Shown: piece after piece, positions 46,790 through 56,362 of the stretch | Layout: every line of letters starts with the position of its first letter | Position numbering within the stretch: position 1 is the first letter of the stretch | Assembly: GCA_007674295.1 (NCBI GenBank) | Contig: CM017447.1 | Location: forward strand, 310,001-374,000 | Source of the DNA: Antonospora locustae | Lineage: Eukaryota > Microsporidia | Direction of reading: 5' to 3' | DNA length: 64,000 nt | Translations under genes and position numbers: made by a program | Notes under the pieces: model-generated | Database searches by the model: none | What the model was told of the DNA's origin: nothing | What the model saw: the letters and a program-made list of their open reading frames with translations, nothing else

Positions 46790-46922
46790 CCTTCGCAACA
46801 AGCATCCAGCCCTTATATTAGAGAGTAACCAATGTATTCCAAGCAAAAAGGAGAAAGATACGCCAGTTGGTCAGACTGCTCGGCAACATGAGGAGCACAT
46901 GTGCTGTAACGAACCGCAGCGC

Positions 46923-47612
46923 TTATTTTTCGTGGAGAGCTATTCTACTCAAAATGACATTCTTTGCCTCCTGAATTATATCTGATGAATGTATTATGTT
47001 GTATACATTTTCCACCTCCACCCTTTCTAAAAGTATGTTCTCAAGACGCTGTTTCCAGCCATCGAAGCCGTCACTTTCCCAGCAGCTTAGCATAAAGAGA
47101 ATGCATAGCTCCCTTACACTGCCCTCAACTTTGCCTATCGCCCATTTCTGCACAACATCGTTGTATATTGCTAGTTCTGAGTATACGTTGCTTCCGGTCA
47201 TCTTCAGACTCCTGACGTATGATACCACGTTCAGCAAAAAACGATATTCCATTCTGTAAACACTCCCGTTAACACATACCAGAAATGCCCGTTGAACTGC
47301 ATCGTCAAGCTCACTGGAACCCATTCTGAATTTGACCTTCAGATCCTCTACAGAGTGGCCTTGCATCTTTCCTGGTGTGGATGGCGTGAGATGCCTGTAA
47401 ATGTCTTCCTTCTGAATGTCTACCACATCAAGCAGCGCCTTCACCGGACATATTGAGTTTCCTGTACACACAAGAAACGTACTTGATGGAGTAATCTCTT
47501 TCAGAAGATAGCCCTTGTCGCTGCAGAGAACGAAGGATTGCCTGTCTCCGACAATTTTATCGCATGAGATGTTGCCTTTGACCAGAAAGAACGATCTCTC
47601 AGTGTACTTCAT
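46923..47612 (-). CDS. DCC1: DCC1-like cohesion factor (Ctf18-RFC), probable
   Basis: A 229-aa protein resembling Dcc1, the subunit of the alternative clamp loader Ctf18-RFC. Landmarks are SFVLCSDKGYLLKEIT followed by STFLV (family F-x-L-C-T-x-x-x-T-Y-x-L-R-x-V-x-x-S-N-S-L-L-V), VNGSVYRMEYRFLLNVV (family I-D-G-Y-R-x-x) and a C-terminal winged-helix region. Conservation is modest. The frame continues upstream over the end of PFS2, but GACCCC abuts the ATG at 47612. Only one other cohesion or replication gene (SLD5) is in the window. Confidence 0.6.
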   Translation of the reverse strand: MKYTERSFFLVKGNISCDKIVGDRQSFVLCSDKGYLLKEITPSSTFLVCTGNSICPVKALLDVVDIQKEDIYRHLTPSTPGKMQGHSVEDLKVKFRMGSSELDDAVQRAFLVCVNGSVYRMEYRFLLNVVSYVRSLKMTGSNVYSELAIYNDVVQKWAIGKVEGSVRELCILFMLSCWESDGFDGWKQRLENILLERVEVENVYNIIHSSDIIQEAKNVILSRIALHEK

Positions 47613-47710
47613 GGGGTCTGGTTCTCTCTGGTTGTGGAATATGCCCTGCTTTCTCGTTGCACAGAGGATGCCAGGGCCACGAGGTATAGAAAGGTGCGTG
47701 CATGCGTTTT

Positions 47711-48994
47711 CTAGGTATTTGTGTACAGAAGGCCCGGTATCTCCCTGTTGGCACATGCTGGAGATCCACTGTGAACAGAATGTGCATTCATATAGTCCTG
47801 AGGTCTGGACTCCACCACAAAATTCGAACTCTTGTGAATACTAACTCCGCTATCTTCCGGTCGATCTCGTATCCAGAAGCGGCAGCTGTTGTCCATGGAT
47901 CCTGATGCTAAAACATGTCCCAGCGGATGAAAGTCAAGGCCCCATATGGTTGTCTCGTGGGCACCTTCCACGATTTCGAGGGGGTTTTCATCAAACATCT
48001 GCCAGAAGTAGAGACCACCCTCTGCCCCGCCGCTTACAAATAGGTCTTTTATGTGGGGGTGGACTGCAAGCGACGTTACCTCCTTCTTGTGGCCCTTGTA
48101 TGTAAACGCCTCCTTCAGTGTATTTATGTCAAGCATCTTGATCACCTGGTCCTTTCCAGCAGTAAGTAGATATTTGCCACACAGTGACCATTTTAATGCA
48201 AGAATCGTGTTTCTGTGAAGATGCGCAGTCATTATCTCGCGCCGGGCCCTTGGGTCCCACAGCTTGACCAGGTTGTCCTTTCCACCAGATGCAACAAGTG
48301 CCTTCGTGGGGTGCCACTGTGCAACCCGCACATCCCACCCATGTCCCTCCAGTCGTCCCTCTTCCTTGCACTCCTTGAAGTCCCAAACCTTGATCTTACC
48401 ATCGTCAGAAGCCGTGCAGAACTTAGAGTCAGTGTGTGCAAAAGAAATGTCGCGCACAGGTTCGTTGTGGGCATAGAACTTTTGCAGGTTCAGCATCGAC
48501 GGATGCCAGTACTTAACAATGCCCAGATTGTCACCTGACACAAGAAACTTTCCAGAGGGTGTCCAGCACATGCTCCCCACCGGAGACTCGTGAGCCTGCA
48601 GAATCGTTTCAAAGTTGAAGCTGAAGCCGTTCCACAGTGTGAACTCGCCCGTCGACGTGCCTGTCATCAGTCTTCGGCCATCTGGTGTCCATCTTACGAC
48701 GTTTATGGGGCACTTGTACTTGTTGATGCTTATGTGCGCGAACTTTGTGGTGAGAGCCTGCGAGAGCGGAGAGTTCTTTGGCTGTCTTAGGTACAGCAGG
48801 TTGCTTGATGTTTCGAGATAGCATTCAATGGGCTTTGCATGAAAGTGCTTCTCATAAATGTATGAAGACGAGTAGTCGAGCATCTTGCGAACAGTAAGAA
48901 CACGCATTCGTTTTCCATCGTACACAAACTTCGGGTTTTGATACCTTGCATTGCATATATCTCTTATGTTTGGTGCCTGTACATTTTCGCTCAT
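47711..48994 (-). CDS. PFS2: Polyadenylation factor PFS2 (WDR33)
   Basis: WD40 protein of the cleavage and polyadenylation factor; the human orthologue WDR33 reads the AAUAAA signal. The 427-aa protein starts with FVYDGKRMRVLTVRKMLDYSS (family YDGKRMRK...R-R-T-x-D-Y), then CPINVVRWTPDGRRLMTG, FTLWNGFSFNFETILQAHESPV and seven WD repeats with HPLGHVLASGSMD near the end. TTTTATCCC abuts the ATG. Confidence 0.94.
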   Translation of the reverse strand: MSENVQAPNIRDICNARYQNPKFVYDGKRMRVLTVRKMLDYSSSYIYEKHFHAKPIECYLETSSNLLYLRQPKNSPLSQALTTKFAHISINKYKCPINVVRWTPDGRRLMTGTSTGEFTLWNGFSFNFETILQAHESPVGSMCWTPSGKFLVSGDNLGIVKYWHPSMLNLQKFYAHNEPVRDISFAHTDSKFCTASDDGKIKVWDFKECKEEGRLEGHGWDVRVAQWHPTKALVASGGKDNLVKLWDPRARREIMTAHLHRNTILALKWSLCGKYLLTAGKDQVIKMLDINTLKEAFTYKGHKKEVTSLAVHPHIKDLFVSGGAEGGLYFWQMFDENPLEIVEGAHETTIWGLDFHPLGHVLASGSMDNSCRFWIRDRPEDSGVSIHKSSNFVVESRPQDYMNAHSVHSGSPACANREIPGLLYTNT

Positions 48995-49005
48995 GGGATA
49001 AAATT
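48995..49005 (-). promoter_or_regulatory. AATTTTATCCC start element (PFS2)
   Basis: On the - strand, AATTTTATCCC abuts the PFS2 ATG; identical to the MTQ2 copy. Confidence 0.75.
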
Positions 49006-49132
49006 ACATATGCGTATACACGACATTTTCAGAAAGTTGGCAAAAAACGATGCTCCTGCTTTCCACTTCTGGATATTTGCTGACTGCACGCACTAGCACC
49101 CAGACATTAAATATTTTTAGCCCACGCCGCCC

Positions 49133-49459
49133 ATGTCGAGAAAGAGAAACGTGACAGATGGGCTGGCGTTCAAACTGCCTCTTGCAATGAGGACAGGTGT
49201 GTACAAAGTTGGATACAAATCTGCGATAAAGCTTCTCCAGGCTGGCAGGACGAAGTATATTGTCGCTGCAGCTAACTTTCCGTCAGTCAAGCGCAAGTTG
49301 CTTGAATACTACGCAGCACTCTCCAACAATGTGCCTGTTGTCATATTCAAGGGAAGCAACAACGAGTTAGCAAAGGTCTGCGACCATCATTACAGAATAG
49401 GTGTTATCTCTATACTGGACGATGGTGAGTCGGGGCTGATTAGCGCTGGCACTCAATAA
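49133..49459 (+). CDS. RPL30: Ribosomal protein L30 (eL30)
   Basis: Large-subunit protein, 108 aa (yeast 105). LGYKSAIKLLQAGRTKYIV-type helix (here VGYKSAIKLLQAGRTK), ANNxP...LEYYAAL and the end ISILDDGESGL match eL30/L7Ae fold. CGCCGCCC abuts the ATG. No intron. Separated from DMC1 by about 180 bp. Confidence 0.95.
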   Translation: MSRKRNVTDGLAFKLPLAMRTGVYKVGYKSAIKLLQAGRTKYIVAAANFPSVKRKLLEYYAALSNNVPVVIFKGSNNELAKVCDHHYRIGVISILDDGESGLISAGTQ

Positions 49460-49611
49460 ATCCACAGCTTTCGTCACAACCTCTCTTCTAGCGTTTTGGG
49501 GAACAGAATGCAACACAAAGTGATTTCATGTTAGATGCCATGTGCTGCTCATTCTTTGGCACGAAAAGGCGCGTTTATGCGGCTGAAGCGCATGAATTTA
49601 TGCAGAAAAAG

Positions 49612-49619
49612 TATAAATA
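49612..49619 (+). promoter_or_regulatory. TATA-like element before DMC1
   Basis: TATAAATA 18 bases before the DMC1 ATG. DMC1 lacks a close CCC motif, so this may be its core promoter element; not tested. Confidence 0.4.
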
Positions 49620-49637
49620 GCGTGCAGCATACTATGC

Positions 49638-50657
49638 ATGATTGAAACCGAAATCAGCCGGACAGCCACCGAGCATATTGAGGCAGAGGAACATGTTACT
49701 GGCATCGAGGACCTCCTGAACTACGGCATAGGTATGGGCGACATACTCAAGCTTAAGCAGGTAGGAATATGCACCATGAAGGGGCTTCTTATGGTCACGC
49801 GCAAGAACCTGGCCAAGATAAAGGGGCTGAGCGAGATGAAGGTTGAGAAGATGAAGGAGGCTGCAAACCGAGCATTGGCCACAGGGTTCATGTCGGCAAA
49901 CGAGTTTGCAGAGAAGAGAGAGATGGTCCAGAGAATATCCACAGGGAGTTCTGACTTGGACAACATGCTTGGCGGTGGAGTGCAGACAATGAGCATCACA
50001 GAGGTGTTTGGCGAGTTTCGAACAGGAAAGACGCAGATGGCACACACACTCTGCATCACTGTCCAGCTTGACGAGGAGAGCGGAGGATGCAGGGGAAAGG
50101 CTGCGTTTATTGACACGGAGGGAACATTTAGGCCGGAAAGGCTGAGGGAAATAGCAGCCAGGTTTGGCCTGGATCCCGAAGAGGCGCTAAACAACATCAT
50201 CTTTGCAAGGGCATACAACTCGGAGCAGCAAGGGGATCTTCTCACAAGCCTTACTGCGAAGTTCAGCGAGGAGCCCGGAAGGTTCAAGCTCCTTGTCATT
50301 GACTCTGTGATAGCTCTTTTCAGAACGGACTTCACAGGAAGAGGAGAGCTTGGCGAAAGACAGCAGAAGCTCAACCAGTTTCTTGCACGCCTTCTTCGAA
50401 TGGGCGAGGAGTTTGGAATTGCCATTTTCATAACAAACCAGATGATGGCCGACCCTAGCGCCACGGTGACGTTTGTTGCGGATGCAAAGAAGCCTATTGG
50501 GGGCCACGTTCTTGCACATGCTAGCACAACGCGCATATACCTGAAGAAGGGAAGAAACGAAACACGTGTTGCGAAGATCTACGACTCGCCTGACGTCCCC
50601 GAGTCGGAGGCTGTCTACGCGATAACCTCCGGTGGAATCGACAACTCGACAGACTGA
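49638..50657 (+). CDS. DMC1: Meiotic recombinase DMC1-like (RecA/RAD51 family)
   Basis: ATP-dependent strand-exchange recombinase, 339 aa (human DMC1 and RAD51 340 and 339). An N-terminal HhH region has KLKQVGICTMKGLLM and GLSEMKVEKMKEAAN; the Walker A is GEFRTGKT (about 125) and Walker B LLVIDS (about 217). Several positions favour DMC1: MSITEVFGEFRTGKTQMAHTLC, ARAYNSEQQ, a CAKF-like AKFSEEPGRFKLLVIDS and TNQMMADPSA. RAD51 has other residues there (VVAQVDGA in place of MMADPSAT). A TATAAATA sits 18 bases before the ATG. Confidence 0.82.
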   Translation: MIETEISRTATEHIEAEEHVTGIEDLLNYGIGMGDILKLKQVGICTMKGLLMVTRKNLAKIKGLSEMKVEKMKEAANRALATGFMSANEFAEKREMVQRISTGSSDLDNMLGGGVQTMSITEVFGEFRTGKTQMAHTLCITVQLDEESGGCRGKAAFIDTEGTFRPERLREIAARFGLDPEEALNNIIFARAYNSEQQGDLLTSLTAKFSEEPGRFKLLVIDSVIALFRTDFTGRGELGERQQKLNQFLARLLRMGEEFGIAIFITNQMMADPSATVTFVADAKKPIGGHVLAHASTTRIYLKKGRNETRVAKIYDSPDVPESEAVYAITSGGIDNSTD

Positions 50658-50685
50658 CCTGCATCATGAGTACTAACCGGGGCTG

Positions 50686-51264
50686 CTAGTGCTTAGGCAT
50701 GAAAAACATCTTCATTCGCCTTAGCTTCAAGAAGCCTATTGCAACATATCCCAGAGGAAGAACACAAAGCAGCACAAGAACCTTAAGCATTCTGCGTGCC
50801 TCGCGAAGATGGGCTCTTTTAAGATCATCAACCCACCTGTTTCCGCTATCAAGAGACCCAAGTTCGTTTTCAAGGACGTTCATTCCCCTTCGCAGCTCTG
50901 CAAAGTTGTCGTCAGCAGTGTATAGCTTGTCAACAGTCGACTTGATCGTGACCCAGGCAACCTTTTGGTCAAGATTTGTTATCTGAATTCCGTAGAGCCC
51001 CTTTTTGTCGTACACATAGTCCTTACGCATGCTGAACTGTCCAAAGTCCTTAGGACTTGTTTCCTCTCTGTCATGCATTTCATGAGGCTCGTATACCCTA
51101 AATGCGACATCGGCCTGGTTGTTTGGGTCGACTCTCAATGTAAACTGCAATCCATCCTCCTCCACTCTCTCGAACACAATAAGGTCCTCGTGAGGCTCCA
51201 GAAACACCATGTGCGTCTCTGCAATGCACATTCCAGCAAGTGCAGCCAGCAGACAATACTTCAT
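50686..51264 (-). CDS. p24 (emp24/GOLD) cargo receptor
   Basis: Type I membrane protein of COPI/COPII vesicles, 192 aa. A signal peptide (about 1-17, MKYCLLAALAGMCIAET) leads into the GOLD domain; a coiled coil (about 125-160) precedes one membrane helix (about 162-183) and a short tail LRRMKMFFMPKH. The luminal domain and topology are p24-like, but the tail lacks the canonical C-terminal dilysine and instead has an Arg-Arg and Lys-Met pair. The frame extends upstream; GAGCCCCTGCAA precedes the ATG at 51264. Convergent with DMC1 across 28 bp. Confidence 0.85.
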   Translation of the reverse strand: MKYCLLAALAGMCIAETHMVFLEPHEDLIVFERVEEDGLQFTLRVDPNNQADVAFRVYEPHEMHDREETSPKDFGQFSMRKDYVYDKKGLYGIQITNLDQKVAWVTIKSTVDKLYTADDNFAELRRGMNVLENELGSLDSGNRWVDDLKRAHLREARRMLKVLVLLCVLPLGYVAIGFLKLRRMKMFFMPKH

Positions 51265-51396
51265 TTGCAGGGGCTCTTTGTTTTTGCATGAGCCCTGCGT
51301 TTCTCTGCATGTTGCATGTGCATGCAGAGCCATGTATTTTTGGAATTCCATCTCGGCCGCCATATGCACGCATAGAAAGCATTTTCTGGCGTGCCC

Positions 51397-53193
51397 ATGT
51401 CACAGGCAGAGAGAAAGTTGAAGGTGCCCTTCACAACAAGGCTGGCAAGAATATATAACTACGCGCAGGCAACTGCAGAGCTGAGGATGCTGCAGAAAAG
51501 GCTTGCAAGTGCAGCACGTAACCCAGGGATTCTGGACTCTTCCAGGGCAGACGCAAAGATCGAGGAGGACATCCAAGCGCTTGGAAACGTATTTACTAGC
51601 CCAGAGCCCAACATATCAACACAGGACATACTTGACGGGGTTCTTCACCAGAGAGTTAAAAGACTGCAGCAGAAGTTCGAGGAGAATGTTCTTGCAGGTT
51701 TTGTGCAACGGGCAGATGCTGTGATCCAGGAGATGAAGAATTCTCAGCAATTCAGGGGCGCTCTGGCGCACATCATACACTCAAAGGACATCGAGTATCT
51801 CGAAAAAAGCTTTGACAGGGCCGCAGACGTGAGTGCATTTAGCAAGCCCGTGGTGGCCGAGATGTATGCGTTTCTCTGTGGTTCTGCGTCAGCAGGTTTC
51901 CAGCAGGAAAGGTTGTTTCTGGAAAAACAGTTTCTGAACTACATAAAAAGATTCTACAAGGAAAATGCAGACAAAATACATACAAAAGCAAGCACAATCG
52001 AGGACAGAGTGCGGGAGTTTGTGAAGATGAGATACAACAAGATTGAATACAACATAGAAGTGTTCGAGGGTAGGTACATATATGCTGAGATATACGTGCT
52101 CCTGAGGTGCGGCCTGCATGGACATGTGAGGAACATTCTAGGTAGCTTTTCTCTTCTTCCTGCTGTATTTGTAGAGAGGGTATCCTCGTACCTTGATAAC
52201 CCGGCAAGAGTACTGCAGAGCCCGCCGCCAAGACAGACGGAAGACAAGTTCAAGCAGATGATATACAGACTGATCTCCAGCCCCGAGTCTGTACAGGCAA
52301 ATCAGATTGTCTCTACGCTCGAGGACTACTTGTGGGTCAAGCACTTGGCAGCTGCAAGAGGAGTCTCGGTGAAGTTTGAGGAGATACTCAATGAAACAAA
52401 GGCGCCTGTTGGCAGACTCCTTACATGCGTACTGGGAAGGCTGTATGCAGCAGCGCAGGAGACATTGTTGGGGGGAGGCTTTACGGCGACCGATGCATTC
52501 TATCTGTGCATGGAGCTAAACAAAAGAGAGAGGCTCCAAAGCCCGCTGTTTGTCAACTTCGTTTTCATGGTTGCACAGCGGTTTTCATCTGCAGAGAGAA
52601 AGGCTAGGATTGTTATGTCTCTTCCAAATCTGAGTCCAGAGGATGCAGGCAAGAGAATTGCCGAATACGAGATGTATGTGATAGCCAAGATGCTGCCATG
52701 CGAGCACAGAAAAGAGCTTGTAAGGGTGCTGCGGCGCAGCAACAACAAGAAGACGCTGCTAAAGCTGTACTTCATAAACGACGACGAGCAGGAGATTGCT
52801 TGTCTTCTAGAGGAGGCACTTTCCGAAGCAGTGGCTTCTGAGAAACTCGTTCACGACTTCAGAGACTTTGAATACAGCGAGATCTACTTCTATCTTGAGG
52901 AGATGCGGGCAATTGAGAAGTACCCGCGCCTGGAGATTCTCAAAGACTTTCTTGTTTTCAAGACAAGGCGCGACCTTATAAGTCTCCAGAAGACTGTGTT
53001 GTTGGACGAAGCAAAGATCGAAATGCTAAACGAGCTTGACTGCATTGATGCAGTAGTCATCATGGCCAGCGAGGTTATAGCTGGTACCGAAAGCAGCTTC
53101 TTCGCACACAGGTTGATGTGCATCGCCGGAAAGCTGGAGCTGAACGAACATGCACATAGGGCCTTGTTGAAGAACTTGATAGCTGTGCTTTAA
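51397..53193 (+). CDS. NIC96: Nucleoporin NIC96/NUP93
   Basis: Inner-ring scaffold nucleoporin, 598 aa (yeast Nic96 839). Mostly helical repeats. The family signatures I can see are AEIYVLLRCGLHGHVRNIL (family W-x-x-I-Y-Y-L-L-R-C-G) and VSTLEDYLWVKHL (family T-I-E-D-Y-L-W-x-x-L). The N-terminal coiled coil is short. The longer frame opens at GTG; CCC abuts the ATG at 51397. It converges with SKI2. Shorter length fits a reduced nuclear pore. Confidence 0.75.
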   Translation: MSQAERKLKVPFTTRLARIYNYAQATAELRMLQKRLASAARNPGILDSSRADAKIEEDIQALGNVFTSPEPNISTQDILDGVLHQRVKRLQQKFEENVLAGFVQRADAVIQEMKNSQQFRGALAHIIHSKDIEYLEKSFDRAADVSAFSKPVVAEMYAFLCGSASAGFQQERLFLEKQFLNYIKRFYKENADKIHTKASTIEDRVREFVKMRYNKIEYNIEVFEGRYIYAEIYVLLRCGLHGHVRNILGSFSLLPAVFVERVSSYLDNPARVLQSPPPRQTEDKFKQMIYRLISSPESVQANQIVSTLEDYLWVKHLAAARGVSVKFEEILNETKAPVGRLLTCVLGRLYAAAQETLLGGGFTATDAFYLCMELNKRERLQSPLFVNFVFMVAQRFSSAERKARIVMSLPNLSPEDAGKRIAEYEMYVIAKMLPCEHRKELVRVLRRSNNKKTLLKLYFINDDEQEIACLLEEALSEAVASEKLVHDFRDFEYSEIYFYLEEMRAIEKYPRLEILKDFLVFKTRRDLISLQKTVLLDEAKIEMLNELDCIDAVVIMASEVIAGTESSFFAHRLMCIAGKLELNEHAHRALLKNLIAVL

Positions 53194-53308
53194 ATTAAAC
53201 CACCTCGGCTGTTTTTTCAAGCGAGCATGGTCGCCTCTGCATAATCTGTTTGAGCGTCTGGTTTACTTGCATGGCAGGTAGAGCCATACGATTGCTGTAT
53301 TAAACAAA

Positions 53309-55972
53309 CTAGAGATAGAGACTGGTGAGCACAATGTCCTCGCGCTTCAGAAGTTTCATGGAGCTCTCTGCCAGCTGTACAAGGCTAGTGTTACCAATTA
53401 CGTTGCCCACGTTGGCCATTTCTCTGCACGTTTCATCTAACCGAAGAAGAAGACGCACAAAGGCGCCCTCCTGGATGCCCATTTTAGCGATGTCTACAAG
53501 AGATGCCCCTCCGAGCCAGTTGAAGACACACTGCATCACAGGAAGGTTCAGCTTTCTCATTGGCGGAATTCCGTAGCTGCACAGTTTCTCATTAATATCT
53601 CTGCGATATCTCTCCAGCACACTTCCAACTGCAGTCAAGTTTGCGTCAAGAGCAACGTCAACATTCTCTCCAAATATCATCGTTGCAAGTGCGCACAGAA
53701 CCTCGTTTCCGCCGAAATGCCCAAACTCGTTGTTCACTATCATCTCTGTTACTAGAACCTCGTATACGGTTCTAATTTCTGCAGCCATCCTTCCCTTCAG
53801 GGCAATTCTTCCATTTTCGTCCACATATCCATTCTTCGTCAGAAAGTCAATTCTCTTGTAGTAGTCGTCGATTGTACTCAAGTTTTCGTCGGAAAGGCTG
53901 TGTTTCAGCTCGTCCATTTTGTCAGCCACCATCTGTCTTGAAATAAACTGTTCGTAGTGCTTGCAGAAGTCAGGACATTCTGTGCATTTGAAGCTGCTTA
54001 GCAATGCATGCGCCCTTTTTACTTTGTTGTTCAGAATGACATTCTTCATGTCGCTGAAGCCGTAGTCAAGAAAGAAACTTTCACCACTCATAATAGCAAA
54101 CACGTCATGGAATGACACCTCCACAAGGGTATCTCCATCTCTCCGCACGTTGTGGGGATGGTTTGTGTACATGGTACTCATCGTTTTCTCCAAGAGACCC
54201 TTTACCAGCACTTTGTCGTTTTGCACGTCCACAACTGCGCCAACGCTGTTGTTCTTCAGCATGACCTTTCGGTCTTTTCTGAGAACTTGGGCGCCTGCCA
54301 TCAGCACATAATTGCAGCTGCATAATGTCCTGATGTTTTCTACATAGAGTTGCATATCAGCACATTTCTCACAGGAAAGAGGCTTCATCTTCTGCATCGC
54401 AGACTTCAAAGACTCTAGTTTTCGTGACAAGGTACCAACGTGTCTTTGAACGCTCTCTTCGCCAAAGCTTTTTCTCATTAGGTCCTCGACTCTCAGGCCA
54501 GCTCTTATTCCAGACAGAATGATGCTGAATGACAGCCTGAACTGAGACTTCAGGGGCATCACTGCTTCACCAGTCATGCCCTTCACGACAGAAAGCTTGA
54601 GAGGCTCTGGTGGTGCAATAACAACAACCCCACGCTTGTCCTTTCCTCTTCTTCCAGCTCTGCCGCTCATCTGCGTGTACTCTCCAGTAGTGATGTATCT
54701 GAAGCTCTCTCCGTCTATCTTTGTAACAGAGAGAAACACACAGCTCTTGGCAGGCATGTTGATGCCCATTGCAAACGTCTCCGTTGCAATAAGAATTTTA
54801 ATTAGATTTCTGGACAGAAGAATTTCTACAGTCTCTCTTAGAATGTGGAGCAGAGAGCTGAAGTGGATGCCAATTCCATTTACAACAAGCTCCTGGACAA
54901 GCATAACCTGCGGAAGCTGTTGGTTGTGTGGACCAAGCATACGCAGCGAGACTTGGAGAATACTGCGAATCTCCTCCTTCTCCAGAGAGGTTGTCATGTC
55001 AAGGTTAAGCAGGTGTGTGGCAAGCTTCTCGCATCTCTGGCGGGAAAAGCAGAAGAATATCGAGGGAAAGAGACTTTTTTCCATAATCCACTCGGCAAGC
55101 TTCACAACACTCACACGCGTACTCGGCTTCTTTCTTTTGAAGTAGTTTACAAACTCGTCGGACGCTCTTTTGCTGTAATACTTCTTTTTGACGATTTCCG
55201 GGCACATATCCAGTTTCAGTTCGCCGTTCAGGCTGTACACTTTCTCTTCTGAGTATATGTAGTGTTCCAGCGGCACCAGTCTTCTTTCAGTTGCAACGAT
55301 GTAGACTGTTCTTCTTTTTGTTCTTCCTACCCATCTTGCAAACTCAACTCTGTTTGAAACCGTTGCACTCAACAGAATTATAACCACATGATCAGGAAGC
55401 ATTATGAGACACTCTTCCCAAACTACGCCTCTTTCTCGGTCGTTTATGTAGTGCACCTCATCAAATATCACGTACTTCACAGACAGGTCCAGCATGCTTC
55501 TGTAGAGCATGTTGCGCAATATTTCTGTTGTCATTATCATGCATGAGGCGTCTGTGTTTATCTGGACATCACCCGTAAGAATGCCGACGTCATCGAACTT
55601 CTGGCGAAATTCATAGTACTTTTGATTGCTCAGGGCCTTGATCGGAGACGTGTATACTGCCTTCTGTCCCTTGAAATGGGCAAGAGCAACTGCATACTCC
55701 GCTACAAGTGTTTTTCCCGAGCTTGTGTGCGCAGTTACGAACACAGAAAGACCCTTAGATATGAGATAGAAAGCCTGCTTCTGAAACATGTCTGGCTCGA
55801 AGTCAAGCTGCAGATGTTGCACAAAGGGGCCTGGCTGCCAACCCACATCTACATTACATGCATGTACTGTGCAGCTTTCTTCTTCATACTGCATGCAGTC
55901 CTCCTCGCCTGCATCTCTCAAGTGCAACCTATCTAAGCACGTCTCAACACTGCTTTCCTCCTCCTTTTTCAT
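53309..55972 (-). CDS. SKI2: Exosome cofactor RNA helicase SKI2
   Basis: DExH helicase that feeds mRNA to the cytoplasmic exosome. The 887-aa protein has the helicase core with AHTSSGKT (about 80-87), a VIFDEVHYIND motif (Walker B), LLSATV and MSGRAGRRGKD. IYTSPIKALSNQK-like (here VYTSPIKALSNQK) and LPDHVVIILLSATV match Ski2 over Mtr4. A long insert and C-terminal DSHCT domain (about 700-885) complete it. The open frame goes 13 codons further; AACCC abuts the ATG at 55972. It partners the Pelota system in no-go decay. Confidence 0.92.
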   Translation of the reverse strand: MKKEEESSVETCLDRLHLRDAGEEDCMQYEEESCTVHACNVDVGWQPGPFVQHLQLDFEPDMFQKQAFYLISKGLSVFVTAHTSSGKTLVAEYAVALAHFKGQKAVYTSPIKALSNQKYYEFRQKFDDVGILTGDVQINTDASCMIMTTEILRNMLYRSMLDLSVKYVIFDEVHYINDRERGVVWEECLIMLPDHVVIILLSATVSNRVEFARWVGRTKRRTVYIVATERRLVPLEHYIYSEEKVYSLNGELKLDMCPEIVKKKYYSKRASDEFVNYFKRKKPSTRVSVVKLAEWIMEKSLFPSIFFCFSRQRCEKLATHLLNLDMTTSLEKEEIRSILQVSLRMLGPHNQQLPQVMLVQELVVNGIGIHFSSLLHILRETVEILLSRNLIKILIATETFAMGINMPAKSCVFLSVTKIDGESFRYITTGEYTQMSGRAGRRGKDKRGVVVIAPPEPLKLSVVKGMTGEAVMPLKSQFRLSFSIILSGIRAGLRVEDLMRKSFGEESVQRHVGTLSRKLESLKSAMQKMKPLSCEKCADMQLYVENIRTLCSCNYVLMAGAQVLRKDRKVMLKNNSVGAVVDVQNDKVLVKGLLEKTMSTMYTNHPHNVRRDGDTLVEVSFHDVFAIMSGESFFLDYGFSDMKNVILNNKVKRAHALLSSFKCTECPDFCKHYEQFISRQMVADKMDELKHSLSDENLSTIDDYYKRIDFLTKNGYVDENGRIALKGRMAAEIRTVYEVLVTEMIVNNEFGHFGGNEVLCALATMIFGENVDVALDANLTAVGSVLERYRRDINEKLCSYGIPPMRKLNLPVMQCVFNWLGGASLVDIAKMGIQEGAFVRLLLRLDETCREMANVGNVIGNTSLVQLAESSMKLLKREDIVLTSLYL

Positions 55973-56050
55973 GGGTTCTTTGGGCTGCGAGATACTAAGA
56001 AGAAAGAGCACTGTCCTGCATCACCAGCCCTTATTTTTCTGTTGTAGTCT

Positions 56051-56362
56051 ATGCACCGAGAGATGGACCAGGAAATAATGGAGGGCATTGTCTTGTCTTA
56101 CACCAAAATCCTCAAGGAGATAAAAGAGATCAGAGAGAAGATAGACAGTATTCTGCTGGAAAAAGGCGGGGCCGCTGCACCAGCACCGGGCACGGTCCAC
56201 TGTATTCCAGGCGTAGAGGGGTCGGGTGCACGGGGAAAAGGCAGAAGTGCTAAAAGCAGAAAAAGCGCAAGCAAGAACAAAGAGACTGCAGTACCTGGTA
56301 CGACAGGCAGCAGCAACACCGTCATGTCGAATTTTTTCAAGAAACTGGAGGACAGCATTTGA
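56051..56362 (+). CDS. Small basic protein, unknown
   Basis: A 103-aa protein I do not recognise. Residues 5-38 form a charged amphipathic helix (EIREKIDSILLEK), followed by a low-complexity Ala/Pro/Gly and Lys/Ser/Arg stretch (about 40-85) and a short NFFKKLEDSI end. The layout of coil plus basic linker plus terminal helix suggests a DNA- or RNA-linked adaptor, but nothing more specific. A CCC at 56029-56031 precedes the ATG at some distance. The reverse-strand frame over the same bases is longer but less plausible, so confidence in the strand is moderate. Confidence 0.5.
   Translation: MHREMDQEIMEGIVLSYTKILKEIKEIREKIDSILLEKGGAAAPAPGTVHCIPGVEGSGARGKGRSAKSRKSASKNKETAVPGTTGSSNTVMSNFFKKLEDSI

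Noticed and set aside
47613..47756. N-terminal extension of DCC1 over the end of PFS2
   Set aside because: Overlaps PFS2 and lacks homology; CCCC abuts the ATG at 47612.
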